Origin: Natronoarchaeum mannanilyticum
Lineage (GTDB): Archaea > Halobacteriota > Halobacteria > Halobacteriales > Natronoarchaeaceae
Assembly: GCF_039522665.1 (NCBI RefSeq)
Contig: NZ_BAAADV010000004.1
Coordinates: 124,001-188,000 of the forward strand
Direction of reading: 5' to 3'
Length of the DNA stretch: 64,000 nucleotides
Shown: positions 34,450 to 42,968 of the stretch, one piece after another
Position numbering within the stretch: position 1 is the stretch's first letter
How the letters are laid out: every line of letters starts with the position of its first letter
Translations under genes and position numbers: made by a program
The notes under the pieces: generated by a model
Databases searched by the model: none
What the model was told of the DNA's origin: nothing
Seen by the model: the letters and a program-made list of their open reading frames with translations, nothing else

Positions 34450-35841
34450 ATGACCGTTACCATCGTCGGGTCGCAACTCGGCGACGAGGGGAAGGGCGGC
34501 GTCGTCGATCTTTTCGGCGAAGCCGCCGACGTGATCGCCCGATACCAGGGCGGCGACAACGCGGGTCACACCGTGGTCGAGGGCGGCACCGAGTACAAGC
34601 TCTCGCTCGTGCCCAGCGGCGCCGTGCGCGGGAAAGTCGGCGTGCTCGGCAACGGCTGCGTCGTCAACCCCAAGACGCTGTTCGCCGAGATCGACGACCT
34701 GCGCGAGCAGGGGCTGGACCCCGACGTTCGCGTCGCGCGCCGCGCCCACGTTATTCTGCCCTTCCACCGAGTGCTCGACAACATCGAGGAGGACGTCAAG
34801 AGCGACACCGACCTGAAGGTCGGCACGACCGGCCGCGGCATCGGCCCGACCTACGAGGACAAGATGGGCCGCCGCGGCGTCCGGATCGGCGACCTGCTCG
34901 ATCCCGACGTGCTGCGCGAGCGCCTGGAGTACGTGATCCCCCAGAAGCGCGCGCTCGTCGAGGACGTCTACGGGATCGATCTCGAGGAGGTCGACGACGT
35001 GATCGAGGGGGTCGACGTCGAGGACGCGTTCGACGTCGACGCCGTCTACGAGCAGTACGAGCGCTTCGGCGAGCGGTTCGCCGAGGAGGGGATGACCGTC
35101 AACGCCGGCGAGTTCCTCGCCGACACGATCGACGACGGCGGCGAGGTCATGTTCGAGGGCGCCCAGGGGACGCTCATCGACATCGACCACGGCAACTACC
35201 CCTACGTCACGTCCTCGAACCCGACGGCCGGCGGCGCCGCGGTCGGCACCGGCCTCGGCCCGACGACCGTCGGTCGCGGCGAGGTCGTCGGCGTCGTCAA
35301 GGCGTACCTCTCGCGGGTCGGCTCGGGGCCGCTCCCGACCGAACTCGGCGACATCGACGAGCAGGAGGAGGGTGCGGGCGACACGGAGGCCGACGAGATC
35401 GCGACGTACATCCGCGACGAGGGCGGCGAGTACGGCACCGTCACCGGCCGTCCGCGACGGGTCGGCTGGCTCGACCTGCCGATGCTGCGCCACTCGACGC
35501 GCGCGAGCGGCTTCACCGGCCTCGCGGTCAACCACGTCGACACGCTCGGCGGGCTCGACGAGCTGAAGGTCGCCACCTCCTACGAGCTGGACGGCGAGGA
35601 GATCGACACCGTTCCGTCGACGACCGAGCGCTGGGCCCGCTGCGAGCCCAACTACCGCACGTTCGAGGGCTGGGCGGACGTCGACTGGTCGGCCGTCGCC
35701 GAGGAGGGGTACGACGCGCTGCCTCCCGAGGCCCGCGCGTACCTCGAATTCCTCGAAGACGAACTCGACACGCCGGTGTACGCCGTCGGCGTCGGCCCGG
35801 ACCGCGAGGACACGGTCGTCCGGGAGAACCCCTTCGAGTAA
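34450..35841 (+). CDS. purA: Adenylosuccinate synthetase
   Basis: A 463-residue enzyme that joins IMP and aspartate using GTP in AMP synthesis. MTVTIVGSQLGDEGKGGVVD holds the catalytic Asp and GTP loop; GDNAGHTVVEGG carries the catalytic His; GTTGRGIGPTYEDKMGRRGV, FEGAQGTLIDIDHGNYPYVT and VTGRPRRVGWLDLPMLRHST are family signatures. ATG 34450 restores the conserved N-terminus; the frame upstream is not coding. Confidence 0.96.
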   Translation: MTVTIVGSQLGDEGKGGVVDLFGEAADVIARYQGGDNAGHTVVEGGTEYKLSLVPSGAVRGKVGVLGNGCVVNPKTLFAEIDDLREQGLDPDVRVARRAHVILPFHRVLDNIEEDVKSDTDLKVGTTGRGIGPTYEDKMGRRGVRIGDLLDPDVLRERLEYVIPQKRALVEDVYGIDLEEVDDVIEGVDVEDAFDVDAVYEQYERFGERFAEEGMTVNAGEFLADTIDDGGEVMFEGAQGTLIDIDHGNYPYVTSSNPTAGGAAVGTGLGPTTVGRGEVVGVVKAYLSRVGSGPLPTELGDIDEQEEGAGDTEADEIATYIRDEGGEYGTVTGRPRRVGWLDLPMLRHSTRASGFTGLAVNHVDTLGGLDELKVATSYELDGEEIDTVPSTTERWARCEPNYRTFEGWADVDWSAVAEEGYDALPPEARAYLEFLEDELDTPVYAVGVGPDREDTVVRENPFE

Positions 35842-35961
35842 CGTCGACGATCGGTCGCCGATCGGCAGCGGTTTTTCGGTCTGTGCTCCGCGCCCGCGTG
35901 TAGGCCGCTTTTCTCCTCGCAGAGCTAAGTGGCTCGCCGGCCAACGTCTACGCGTAACCTC

Positions 35962-36255
35962 GTGTATCCGGAACTGGTCGGTATCGCCTGGGTCGTCGCC
36001 GCCGTCTTCGCGTTGCTCGTCGCGCTGCCGGTGCTCCGCGACGTCGCCGTGGACGGGATCGAGCACCACCGTCAGATGCGCACGCGCGGCGACGACTCCG
36101 TCGACCCGAGATCTGACGTGGAGGCATCCACGGAGCCGTCGAGCACCGAGGAGTCGGCGGTCGCTTCCTCGAGGCCCGACCGCGAGTGCCGACACTGCGG
36201 CGCCGCGAACGACCCGACCTACCGCTACTGCCGTCGCTGCGGCGAACGGCTCTGA
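35962..36255 (+). CDS. Single-pass membrane protein with C-terminal zinc ribbon (DUF7577-like)
   Basis: A 97-residue protein beginning (GTG) MYPELVGIAWVVAAVFALLV, one transmembrane helix, followed by a polar acidic linker and a zinc ribbon RECRHCGAANDPTYRYCRRC with two CxxC pairs. Topology would place the ribbon in the cytoplasm or at the membrane surface. Function unknown. GTG 35962 is chosen because the upstream extension is basic and unlikely. Confidence 0.72.
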   Translation: MYPELVGIAWVVAAVFALLVALPVLRDVAVDGIEHHRQMRTRGDDSVDPRSDVEASTEPSSTEESAVASSRPDRECRHCGAANDPTYRYCRRCGERL

Positions 36256-36303
36256 CCGGCCGAAACCCCCATGTTTTTCTCGCTCGCCTGCTACCGTCCG
36301 AAC

Positions 36304-36327
36304 ATGAACGCGGGTGAATCCCAGTGA
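36304..36327 (+). other. Possible 7-codon leader ORF upstream of the Trm112-like gene
   Basis: ATG 36304 reads MNAGESQ and stops with TGA overlapping GTG 36324 as GTGA. A TGTTTTTCT patch lies ~30 bases before the ATG. GGGTGA (36312-36317) is a ribosome-binding site for the main start. Confidence 0.28.
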
Positions 36328-36518
36328 AGGAGTCGCTGCTCGACATCGTCTGCTGTCCGCTGGACAAGGAGGAGCTGGACCTGGAGGTCGACGAGCGCGA
36401 GGACGGCGAAGTGCTCGCCGGGACGCTGACCTGCACCGAGTGCGGCGAGACCTACCCGATCGAGGACGGGATCCCCAACCTGCTCCCGCCGGACATGCGC
36501 GAGGAGTCGCCCGCCTGA
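36324..36518 (+). CDS. Trm112-like methyltransferase activator
   Basis: A 64-residue zinc-binding protein, (GTG) MKESLLDIVCCPLDKEELDL, with the second cysteine pair in LTCTECGETYPIEDGIPNLL, the hallmark of the Trm112/UPF0434 family. In Haloferax a Trm112 homologue binds and activates several methyltransferases acting on tRNA, rRNA or release factor. Single gene following a membrane zinc-ribbon gene. Confidence 0.88.
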   Translation: MKESLLDIVCCPLDKEELDLEVDEREDGEVLAGTLTCTECGETYPIEDGIPNLLPPDMREESPA

Positions 36519-36564
36519 CCGGTCGGTATCAAAGCTTTTGTCGCCGCGGCGCGACCGAACTGTC

Positions 36565-37155
36565 GTGACAGACGAGGTAACGGTTCACGTCAACCGGACG
36601 CGCCGGCACGCCATCGCGGTCGCCGACGATCCCTTCGTGACGGCCGGTTCGTTCGACGTCGTCCTCGTGAACCACGGCGAAGGCGCCCACGTTCATCTCG
36701 GCCTGGACGGCGACCTCGCCGCCGCGGGCGAGGTCGAGGCGTCCGCGCCGTTTCTGGACGCCGACACCACGGAGCGGGTGGCCGTCCGCGTGAACGCCCG
36801 GGGACCCGTCGGCGGTGCGCTGACGCTCTCGGCGGGCTACGGAAAGTCCTCGATCGAGGTGCCCGTTCGGATCGACCCCGACGCCGGGCCCGACGTCGAC
36901 GCCGCGCCGGAGCGAACCGCCGCTTCGACGTCGCTCCCGTCGTTCGTCGAACCGCTGGTCGACCGTCTGTCGACGGTCGACGGCGTCGACGCCACCGACC
37001 CTGCGACGCTCGGCCTGATCGCGCTTGCGGGCGGGGCGCTACTGGTCGCCGCGCTCGTCGCGTCGCTGGTCGACAGCGGCGTCGTGTTCGCCGGCGTCCT
37101 CGTCGTCGTGGCTGCCGTCGCCGGCGCGCTTTCGTTGCTGCTTCTCCGATCGTGA
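36565..37155 (+). CDS. Haloarchaeal membrane-anchored protein (DUF7524-like)
   Basis: A 196-residue protein, (GTG) MTDEVTVHVNRTRRHAIAVA. The first ~110 residues are a beta-rich soluble domain (FDVVLVNHGEGAHVHLGLDG, ERVAVRVNARGPVGGALTLS). Two hydrophobic helices end the protein (LGLIALAGGALLVAALVASL, GVVFAGVLVVVAAVAGALSL). No signal peptide is visible, so the soluble domain is likely cytoplasmic. I recall the family as DUF7524. Function unknown. Confidence 0.7.
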   Translation: MTDEVTVHVNRTRRHAIAVADDPFVTAGSFDVVLVNHGEGAHVHLGLDGDLAAAGEVEASAPFLDADTTERVAVRVNARGPVGGALTLSAGYGKSSIEVPVRIDPDAGPDVDAAPERTAASTSLPSFVEPLVDRLSTVDGVDATDPATLGLIALAGGALLVAALVASLVDSGVVFAGVLVVVAAVAGALSLLLLRS

Positions 37156-37286
37156 CGTTCGTCCGGCTGCAGTAATCGGCGTATCGACGGTTAAGCGCGC
37201 GTGAACCGGCGGTCTACCACTCGATCAGCTGAATCGGACGAGCGATTACGGAAAACAGGATTGCCGACCGTGCCGCGACGATTCCG

Positions 37287-38405
37287 TCAGTCCTCGTGGT
37301 CGTCGTGGCCGTCGTGGTGGTCGACCTCGGTGACGTCGAACTGCCCCTCCTCGTCGAACCGCTTCGCGCGCAGATACCGCGCCCGATAGCGGTTCGCGCC
37401 GTCGTACACGTCGGCTTCGCGAATCTCGTCGGTTCGGCCCTCCGCGACGGCGTCGATTATCTCCTCGATCTGGCGGAGCTCGCTCAGCGTCAGGTCGAGC
37501 TGGTAGGTCCGCTCGGTCTCGTCTTCGAGCGTCGTCCACTTGCGGGCGGCGGCGACCACTAACGAGCACGGCTCCCGGCAGGGGAACGTGCCCGTCCCGC
37601 CGTCGGCGGCCAGCTCGTGATCCTCGTCGAACTCCCACTCGCGCCGGCGAAGACACTGGGAGTCGTCGCAGCAGGCCTCGGCGATCCAGTCGACCGCGTC
37701 GGCGTCGAGCTCGTCGAGGACGTCGTAGATGCCGGTCTGGCGCTCGGCTGTCTCGCGCCAGTGGGTCACGTCGAGCCGTCCCTCGCGCTCGCGCTGCCAG
37801 TTCTGGACCGTCGCGGGGTAGGTGAAGTCCACCATCCGAACGAGGTCGTGGCCGTCGAGGTCGGGGAACGCCCAGCCGGTCGGCAGCGTCGGCGCCGTCC
37901 GGAGCGGCCGATACCGCCCGTCGTCGTCGGTTTTGAACAGCTCGCGGGCGTCGAGCGGATCGCGGTGAACGTCGAGCGTCGACGGGTCGGCGTGAGCGTC
38001 GTCGACGTGCGTAACCGTGTACCGACGCAGCCCGTCCTCGTCGATCGTCGTGCGGATCGAGAGCTCGCCCCAAGTGCGCTCGACGCCGTCGTCGAGGGCG
38101 TCGTAGCGCTCCGCGACCGGGTGCTCGTCGGCGCGCTCGACCCAGTGGAGGAACTCCTCGCGGGCCTCGTCGCCGGCGTCGATCACGCGCTCCCAGTAGT
38201 ACCAGTTGGTGACGTGCGCGCTCGCGGACGCCGCGGCGTCGCGGAGCTCGCTCTCCGAAAGCCCCTCGCGGTGCTCGTCGGGCGTCTCGATGTAGTAGTC
38301 GCTCCCGTCGGCGTCGTTGTCGATCCCCGCGCGAAGCCCGTCGTGGGCGACCTCGCCGTCGCTCTCGATCGCCGACAGCAGGGCGTCGAACTGCGTCGCG
38401 TTCAC
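37287..38405 (-). CDS. DR2241-like protein linked to cobalt chelatase
   Basis: A 372-residue cytosolic protein. Cysteines cluster in EACCDDSQCLRRREWEF and GTFPCREPCSLVVAAARKWT, a pattern that could hold a 4Fe-4S cluster. C-terminal helices YQLDLTLSELRQIEEIIDAV and RYRARYLRAKRFDEEGQFDV precede a His/Asp-rich tail (DHHDGHDDHED) that could bind metal. Its start follows the cbiX stop by 2 bases, so both are co-translated; DR2241-type proteins occur with CbiX in haloarchaeal cobalamin clusters. Reaction unknown. Confidence 0.76.
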   Translation of the reverse strand: MNATQFDALLSAIESDGEVAHDGLRAGIDNDADGSDYYIETPDEHREGLSESELRDAAASASAHVTNWYYWERVIDAGDEAREEFLHWVERADEHPVAERYDALDDGVERTWGELSIRTTIDEDGLRRYTVTHVDDAHADPSTLDVHRDPLDARELFKTDDDGRYRPLRTAPTLPTGWAFPDLDGHDLVRMVDFTYPATVQNWQREREGRLDVTHWRETAERQTGIYDVLDELDADAVDWIAEACCDDSQCLRRREWEFDEDHELAADGGTGTFPCREPCSLVVAAARKWTTLEDETERTYQLDLTLSELRQIEEIIDAVAEGRTDEIREADVYDGANRYRARYLRAKRFDEEGQFDVTEVDHHDGHDDHED

Positions 38406-38407
38406 GG

Positions 38408-39304
38408 TCAGTCACCCGCCGCACTGCTGTCGGCGCGGTCGGCGCGGGTCGCCTTGCGGACGCGCTCGACCGCGTCCCCGACCTCGGCGCCGGCGTCGAC
38501 CGCCCGCTCCAGCACCACGTCGGCCATCAGCGCCTCCGTGCCGACCGCGCCCGAGTACCAGATGCGGTGGCCGTCGACCTCGGCGGGGATGTCGTAGCCC
38601 GTCCGGTAGTCGTCGGTCAGCCCCATGTCCTCGGGGATGTCCTCCTGGGTGTGGAACCCGTCCGCGATAAAGAGCGGGACGACGACGATGTCCTCGGTCT
38701 CGAAGAACTCCGTGACGTCGTCGACCTCGGGGTCCTCGTCCATGAACACGGCCTGGACCTCGTCGAAGCGGCCGCGCTCGCGGATCCGGTCGGCGTGGTA
38801 GTAGATCGCCTTTGCGCTGTTTTCGTTGCGCTCGGTGCCGTGGCCGACGACCGCGAGGCCGAAGTCCTCCGAGAGGTCGACGTCGCGCCCGGCGGTGACC
38901 GACTCGGCGCGCTCGGCGATCACGTCGGACATCGCGTCGTGGGTGCCGACCGGCCCGCAGTAGTGGATCGTCTTCTCGACGTCGCCCGCTTCGAGGCTGG
39001 CGTGGGTCGCGCTGACGCCGTCCTCGGAGTCCCACTCGGAGACGTCCCAGCCGTCCAGGCGCAGCTCGCGAGGGATCACCTGCTCGGTGAAGTACCCCTC
39101 GCTGATAAAGAGGGGAACGACGTACACTTCGTCGCTCTCCACGGTCCGGAGGACCTCCCGGAAGTGTGGCTCTTCCTTCCAGAACGCCTCCCGGACCTCG
39201 TCGAACGCGCCCGTCTCGCGGATCGTGTCCGCGTGGTCGAAGGTGGGCGTACTGGAGTCGGGGTTCAGGTGGGAGCCGTGGGCCACGATGACCAGCGCTT
39301 GCAT
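38408..39304 (-). CDS. cbiX: Sirohydrochlorin cobaltochelatase CbiX
   Basis: A 298-residue protein with two CbiX-type halves. The first has MQALVIVAHGSHLNPDSSTP (metal-binding His) and VYVVPLFISEGYFTEQVIPR; the second has GLAVVGHGTERNENSAKAIY and IVVVPLFIADGFHTQEDIPE. It inserts cobalt into sirohydrochlorin in the anaerobic cobalamin route. Translated with the DR2241-like gene downstream. Other chelatases of this superfamily use nickel or iron; cobalt is assigned from family and neighbour. Confidence 0.88.
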   Translation of the reverse strand: MQALVIVAHGSHLNPDSSTPTFDHADTIRETGAFDEVREAFWKEEPHFREVLRTVESDEVYVVPLFISEGYFTEQVIPRELRLDGWDVSEWDSEDGVSATHASLEAGDVEKTIHYCGPVGTHDAMSDVIAERAESVTAGRDVDLSEDFGLAVVGHGTERNENSAKAIYYHADRIRERGRFDEVQAVFMDEDPEVDDVTEFFETEDIVVVPLFIADGFHTQEDIPEDMGLTDDYRTGYDIPAEVDGHRIWYSGAVGTEALMADVVLERAVDAGAEVGDAVERVRKATRADRADSSAAGD

Positions 39305-39527
39305 GCTCGTCGCTCAGGACTCGACTCTCATAGGGGCTTCGTCTGGGGCAGCATATCCCTCGCGGCGGCCGCCCCAGCGGCGATTTCGCGCGCTGTCCGG
39401 TTGCCCGTTCCGCGATCGGCGACCGGCGCGCTCGCGTCGACGCCGACGCGCAGTCGCGGCGCGTCGACCGTACTACGCCACCGCGATATCCGAGCCGTTT
39501 TTGCGCTCTCCGCCGTACCACGCAGCT

Positions 39528-40028
39528 ATGTCACTTGCCGAACGGACCCGGGAGGCCGCGCGCGAGCACCCGTTCCTGATCGACGCGTTGCGCGCTGGCG
39601 TCGTGAACTACTCGGCGGCCGCGCGCTTCCTCGACGTCGAGGGGGAGCAGGAGGCGGTCGCGACGGCGCTCCGGCGGTTCGCCGACGACCTGCCCGCATT
39701 CGAGCGGACCGAGCGGGACGCCCGCGTGACGATGGAGCGCCGCGTCGGCATCGTGGACGCGCCGAGTCCCGACGCTTTGCTCCGACTGGGCGACGTCGGC
39801 GTCGGGCCGGACGGGCGATTCACCGCGATCGCGGCCGACGGCGAGGTCGGGGCCGACGATCTGGGTTCGGTCAGCCGGCGGCTCGCCGCGGCGGGGATCG
39901 GGGTCGAGGCGGCCGCCGCGGTCGACGGCAGGCTCACCGTGGTCGTCGACGGGGGCGACGCCGCCGACGCGCTGCGACTCGTCGAGGCGGCGGTCGAGGC
40001 CGTCCCGACGCCGCCGGTCGAGGACTGA
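39528..40028 (+). CDS. Conserved haloarchaeal protein (DUF7523-like)
   Basis: A 166-residue protein. MSLAERTREAAREHPFLIDA and LRAGVVNYSAAARFLDVEGE form a helical N-terminal part, with EQEAVATALRRFADDLPAFE after it; the second half (FTAIAADGEVGADDLGSVSR, GIGVEAAAAVDGRLTVVVDG, DALRLVEAAVEAVPTPPVED) reads like an ACT-type alpha/beta domain. Such a layout suits a ligand sensor, but no ligand or partner is evident. I recall it as DUF7523. Divergent from cbiX by 223 bases. Confidence 0.7.
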   Translation: MSLAERTREAAREHPFLIDALRAGVVNYSAAARFLDVEGEQEAVATALRRFADDLPAFERTERDARVTMERRVGIVDAPSPDALLRLGDVGVGPDGRFTAIAADGEVGADDLGSVSRRLAAAGIGVEAAAAVDGRLTVVVDGGDAADALRLVEAAVEAVPTPPVED

Positions 40029-40081
40029 ACGCGACTGTCGCCTTGTCTACCATTACCATACACTTTTGCCGCGGGCCGACG

Positions 40082-40206
40082 ATGCGGTGGACGTGCGTAT
40101 GACAACTCGAAACTCGTGTACCGTGCAAAGGCTCGGCAGTCCCGGTGCATCGGCGCCGCGCCCTGCGCCTGCCACATCCGATGTTCCTCCGGGTGATTCT
40201 CGATGA
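40082..40206 (+). other. Two chained leader ORFs upstream of the enoyl-CoA hydratase
   Basis: ATG 40082 reads MRWTCV and stops with TGA overlapping ATG 40099 (ATGA). ATG 40099 opens a 35-codon frame (MTTRNSCTVQRLGSPGASAP...) whose TGA overlaps ATG 40203 of the main gene (ATGA). The main gene has only a weak ribosome-binding site (GGGTGA). Peptide composition is not halophilic, so any role would be regulatory. Confidence 0.25.
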
Positions 40207-41000
40207 ACGACGACGAGGCGGTACTACTCGAAATCGACGACGGCGTCGCGACGATCACGCTCGATCGTCCCGACGAGCGCAACGCCCTGTCTCGCGCGGT
40301 CGCAGACGGCCTCCGGGACGCGTTGGACGAGGTCGACGGCTCCGACGCGCGTTGCGTCGTGCTCGAAGGGGCGGGCGGCACGTTCTCCGCGGGCGGGGAC
40401 ATCGAGGCGATGGTCGAGGGGATCAAGGGCGACATGCCCGTCGAGGAGCGGGTCCGCGTCGTCGAGCGCGCGTACAACCGGACGATCCAGCGTCTCGCCG
40501 AGTTTCCGCTGCCGACGGTCGCGCTGGTCGACGGCCCCGCGATCGGCGCCGGAGCGTCGCTCGCGATCGCCTGCGACCTCCAGCTCGCGAGCGAGCGGGC
40601 GTCGATCGGGTTTTCGTTCCGGGCGGTCGGCCTCTCGGTCGACTCGGGAACCTCGTATCTGCTCCCCAGGCTCGTCGGCGAGAACGTCGCGAAGGAACTC
40701 GTGTTCACCGGCGAGATCGTCGACGCCGAGCGCGCGGCCGAGTTGGGTCTGGTCAACCACGTCTACCCGGCCGAGGAGTTCGACGAGCGCGCCGCCGAGC
40801 TGGTCGACGAGGTCGCTTCGGGCCCGACGGTCGCGCTCCGGCACGCCAAGCGGCTGCTCGGTCGGGGGCTCGAGCAATCTCTCTCCGCCGCGCTCGCCGA
40901 CGAGGCCGCCGCGCAGGCGTCCGCGTTCGACACTGCTGATCACGTCGAGGGCGTCGAAGCATTCTTCGAGGGACGCGAACCCGAGTTCGAGGGTCGGTAG
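40203..41000 (+). CDS. Enoyl-CoA hydratase/isomerase family protein
   Basis: A 265-residue crotonase-fold enzyme. VATITLDRPDERNALSRAVA, the oxyanion-hole segments GGTFSAGGDIEAMVEG and ALVDGPAIGAGASLAIACDL, and the trimerisation helix at the C-terminus are typical. Of the two catalytic glutamates of true hydratases, the first position is Ile/Gly-rich and the second (SFRAVGLSVDSGTSYLLPRL) carries Asp/Ser, so it may act as isomerase or another crotonase. Fatty-acid or amino-acid degradation is the probable context. Confidence 0.86.
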   Translation: MNDDEAVLLEIDDGVATITLDRPDERNALSRAVADGLRDALDEVDGSDARCVVLEGAGGTFSAGGDIEAMVEGIKGDMPVEERVRVVERAYNRTIQRLAEFPLPTVALVDGPAIGAGASLAIACDLQLASERASIGFSFRAVGLSVDSGTSYLLPRLVGENVAKELVFTGEIVDAERAAELGLVNHVYPAEEFDERAAELVDEVASGPTVALRHAKRLLGRGLEQSLSAALADEAAAQASAFDTADHVEGVEAFFEGREPEFEGR

Positions 41001-41211
41001 GATCGCCCGCCGTCGGTCGTTGCCGCGGGATCGTAGTCGATCGACGCCGGCGAATCGCGACGGTCCGCGTCACAGCGACTTCGCCGACGCGGGCGCCACT
41101 TCGCGTCGGTCGGCATCGAGAGGGCCGAGAAACGGCGTTACGCGGCGGTGCGCGAACGACAAGATACCGGTGCAGGGCTAACCTTCATACTGTCGGGCTC
41201 CGAAGAACAAG

Positions 41212-41682
41212 ATGACCATGAACTGCAGAGTTGTCGTCGAGGCCGCGGTGCCAGTGTACGACGTCGAGTCGCCGGACGAGGCGGTTCGGATCGCGATCTC
41301 GAAGACTGGCGAGATGCTCAACCCGGATCTCAACTACGTCGAGATCAACATGGGCGAGCGGTCCTGTCCCCACTGCGGGGAGTCTCAGGAGCCGGCCTTT
41401 ATCGCGGCCGACGAGAGCCTCGTCGCGCTCGAACTGGAGATGACCGTCTTCAACGTCGAGCGCGAGGAACACGCCTCCCGGATCGCTCGGAAGGAGATCG
41501 GCCAGCGTCTCGAGAACATCCCCCTGGAGGTGCTCGAAGTCGAGGTCGTCGAAGACGAGGAGGAATCCGAGGAGTCGAACGACGCCGACCGATCCGATAC
41601 CGAGGGAGGCGAGTCCGACGAGGCGGCCGAACGGGCCGACGACGACGAGGTTCTCCCCGAGTTCGAGGACCTGATCGAATAA
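41212..41682 (+). CDS. UPF0212 (DUF555) family protein
   Basis: A 156-residue protein. MNCRVVVEAAVPVYDVESPD, INMGERSCPHCGESQEPAFI with a CxxC zinc motif, and HASRIARKEIGQRLENIPLE match UPF0212; the last ~45 residues are an acidic tail (EEESEESNDADRSDTEGGES). Two in-frame ATGs (41212, 41218); family members usually begin at the second, while a TATA-like TTCATACT about 27 bases before the first suits a leaderless start there. Function unknown. Confidence 0.85.
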   Translation: MTMNCRVVVEAAVPVYDVESPDEAVRIAISKTGEMLNPDLNYVEINMGERSCPHCGESQEPAFIAADESLVALELEMTVFNVEREEHASRIARKEIGQRLENIPLEVLEVEVVEDEEESEESNDADRSDTEGGESDEAAERADDDEVLPEFEDLIE

Positions 41683-41852
41683 TCACCGCGGCGGCTCGTC
41701 AGCGTATCGGCACATCGGCGGCAGTTCTCGGTTCACTACTTTCGAATAGCGCGTAGAAGGATCTCACTGTCGGGGCGTTTCGAGAGAGAAGTTCGCAGCG
41801 GCCCAGTCGGGCCAGGAGCGTCGGAGAAGCGTCTGCGCGTGCAGGAACGAAT

Positions 41853-42089
41853 TCAGTCGGCGGTCGCGGCGACGGTTTCGGTCTCCTCGTGGTCGACGTC
41901 GCTCGTGATACATTTCGCGAGCGCGAAAACGGCCGCCTTGTGGTCGGTCTTGGACTTGTGGATCGATGTCGGTCGTACGCCGAGATCGTCGTAGGGCTCG
42001 AAGTCGAGCTCGGTGTCGTTGTACTCCTCGTAATTGTTCGATACCTCTGCGAGCAGACCGTGAAGGTGGATGAGCTCCTGCTTCTTCAT
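41853..42089 (-). CDS. UPF0058 family protein (paralogue 2)
   Basis: A 78-residue helical protein, MKKQELIHLHGLLAEVSNNY, with the family's GVRPTSIHKSKTDHKAAVFA segment. It shares the SxIHKSKxxHKxAVF core with the copy at 30600-30878 but little else. An AT-rich GTTATATTATTATC tract ~25 bases upstream (42114-42128) is a likely promoter. Confidence 0.87.
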   Translation of the reverse strand: MKKQELIHLHGLLAEVSNNYEEYNDTELDFEPYDDLGVRPTSIHKSKTDHKAAVFALAKCITSDVDHEETETVAATAD

Positions 42090-42313
42090 AGGCAAGAACA
42101 CCTAACGACTGCAGGGTTATATTATTATCTTGAGTCCCGTTACCATACGGCTGTGTTAACCATTTTCGTGGGGTTCGTTACGGGCAATTTACCGCGGCGC
42201 GCAAACGGTTGCTAACGGTCCGGTCCCTGACAACAGAGGGAGCGAGACGTCGGGCGATCTGTCCGGCGACGGATAGCTGAAGATTTTTACTGTCGCGTCG
42301 GTTTCCCTCCCAC

Positions 42314-42718
42314 ATGGACTACGAGGAGCAACTCGATCGGGCACTCTCGGAGACGCCGGACATCGAGGGAAGCGGCGAGCGATTCTCGGTCCCGGATCCG
42401 GACGTTCGACAGGAGGGCAACGCCACGGTGTACGAGAACTTCCAGACGACGGTCGACCGGCTCGGCCGCGACGAGGAACGGGTCGTCAAGTTCCTCCAGA
42501 ACGAGCTCGGCACCAGCGGCCACATCGACGAGAGCGGCCGGGCGCGCCTCACCGGCGAGTTCCGGGAGTCCCGCATCGACGACGCCCTCGACGCCTACGC
42601 GGAGGAGTACGTGCTCTGCCCGGAGTGCGGACTGCCGGACACGCAACTGGAGCGCGATCAGGGAGCGTTACTGCTTCGCTGTGAGGCCTGCGGCGCGCGC
42701 TCTCCGGTGGGCGAGTAA
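42314..42718 (+). CDS. eif2b: Translation initiation factor aIF2 subunit beta
   Basis: A 134-residue subunit of the factor that brings initiator tRNA to the ribosome. MDYEEQLDRALSETPDIEGS, FSVPDPDVRQEGNATVYENF, and the core VVKFLQNELGTSGHIDESGR are typical; the C-terminal zinc ribbon is YVLCPECGLPDT...LRCEACGARSP. It converges with a zinc-ribbon mini-gene; a T-run (42730-42734) lies between. Confidence 0.95.
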   Translation: MDYEEQLDRALSETPDIEGSGERFSVPDPDVRQEGNATVYENFQTTVDRLGRDEERVVKFLQNELGTSGHIDESGRARLTGEFRESRIDDALDAYAEEYVLCPECGLPDTQLERDQGALLLRCEACGARSPVGE

Positions 42719-42742
42719 TTACTCGGGCCTTTTTGCCAGTGC

Positions 42743-42922
42743 TTACTCGAACTGCTGGAGCGTCTCGAGATCACGGTCGGTCTGCATGAACTCCGCGAGC
42801 CGTCGGGTGGCGTGACAGTTCGGGCAGTGGAAGTTCTTCTGAGAGGCGGGGAGGTCGTTAACCGTCGTCTGCCAGTTTTTGTCGCACTCGGGACACAACA
42901 GCTTCACAGTCGCCTCGTCCAT
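42743..42922 (-). CDS. 59-residue zinc-ribbon protein (DUF7836-like)
   Basis: Reads MDEATVKLLCPECDKNWQTT, then VNDLPASQKNFHCPNCHATR and RLAEFMQTDRDLETLQQFE. The CPEC and CPNC pairs, 20 residues apart, form a single zinc ribbon. It lies 46 bases downstream of TFB on the same strand, so it may be co-transcribed. A nucleic-acid or protein interaction role is likely but unproven. Confidence 0.8.
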   Translation of the reverse strand: MDEATVKLLCPECDKNWQTTVNDLPASQKNFHCPNCHATRRLAEFMQTDRDLETLQQFE

Positions 42923-42968
42923 GAACGTGTGGTACGCAACCGCACGGCAAAAAGGTTGCCGGCGAGTT

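Noticed and set aside
34278-35903. A 541-codon plus-strand frame overlapping purA
   Set aside because: Arg-rich shadow frame of purA created by high GC; no recognisable domains.
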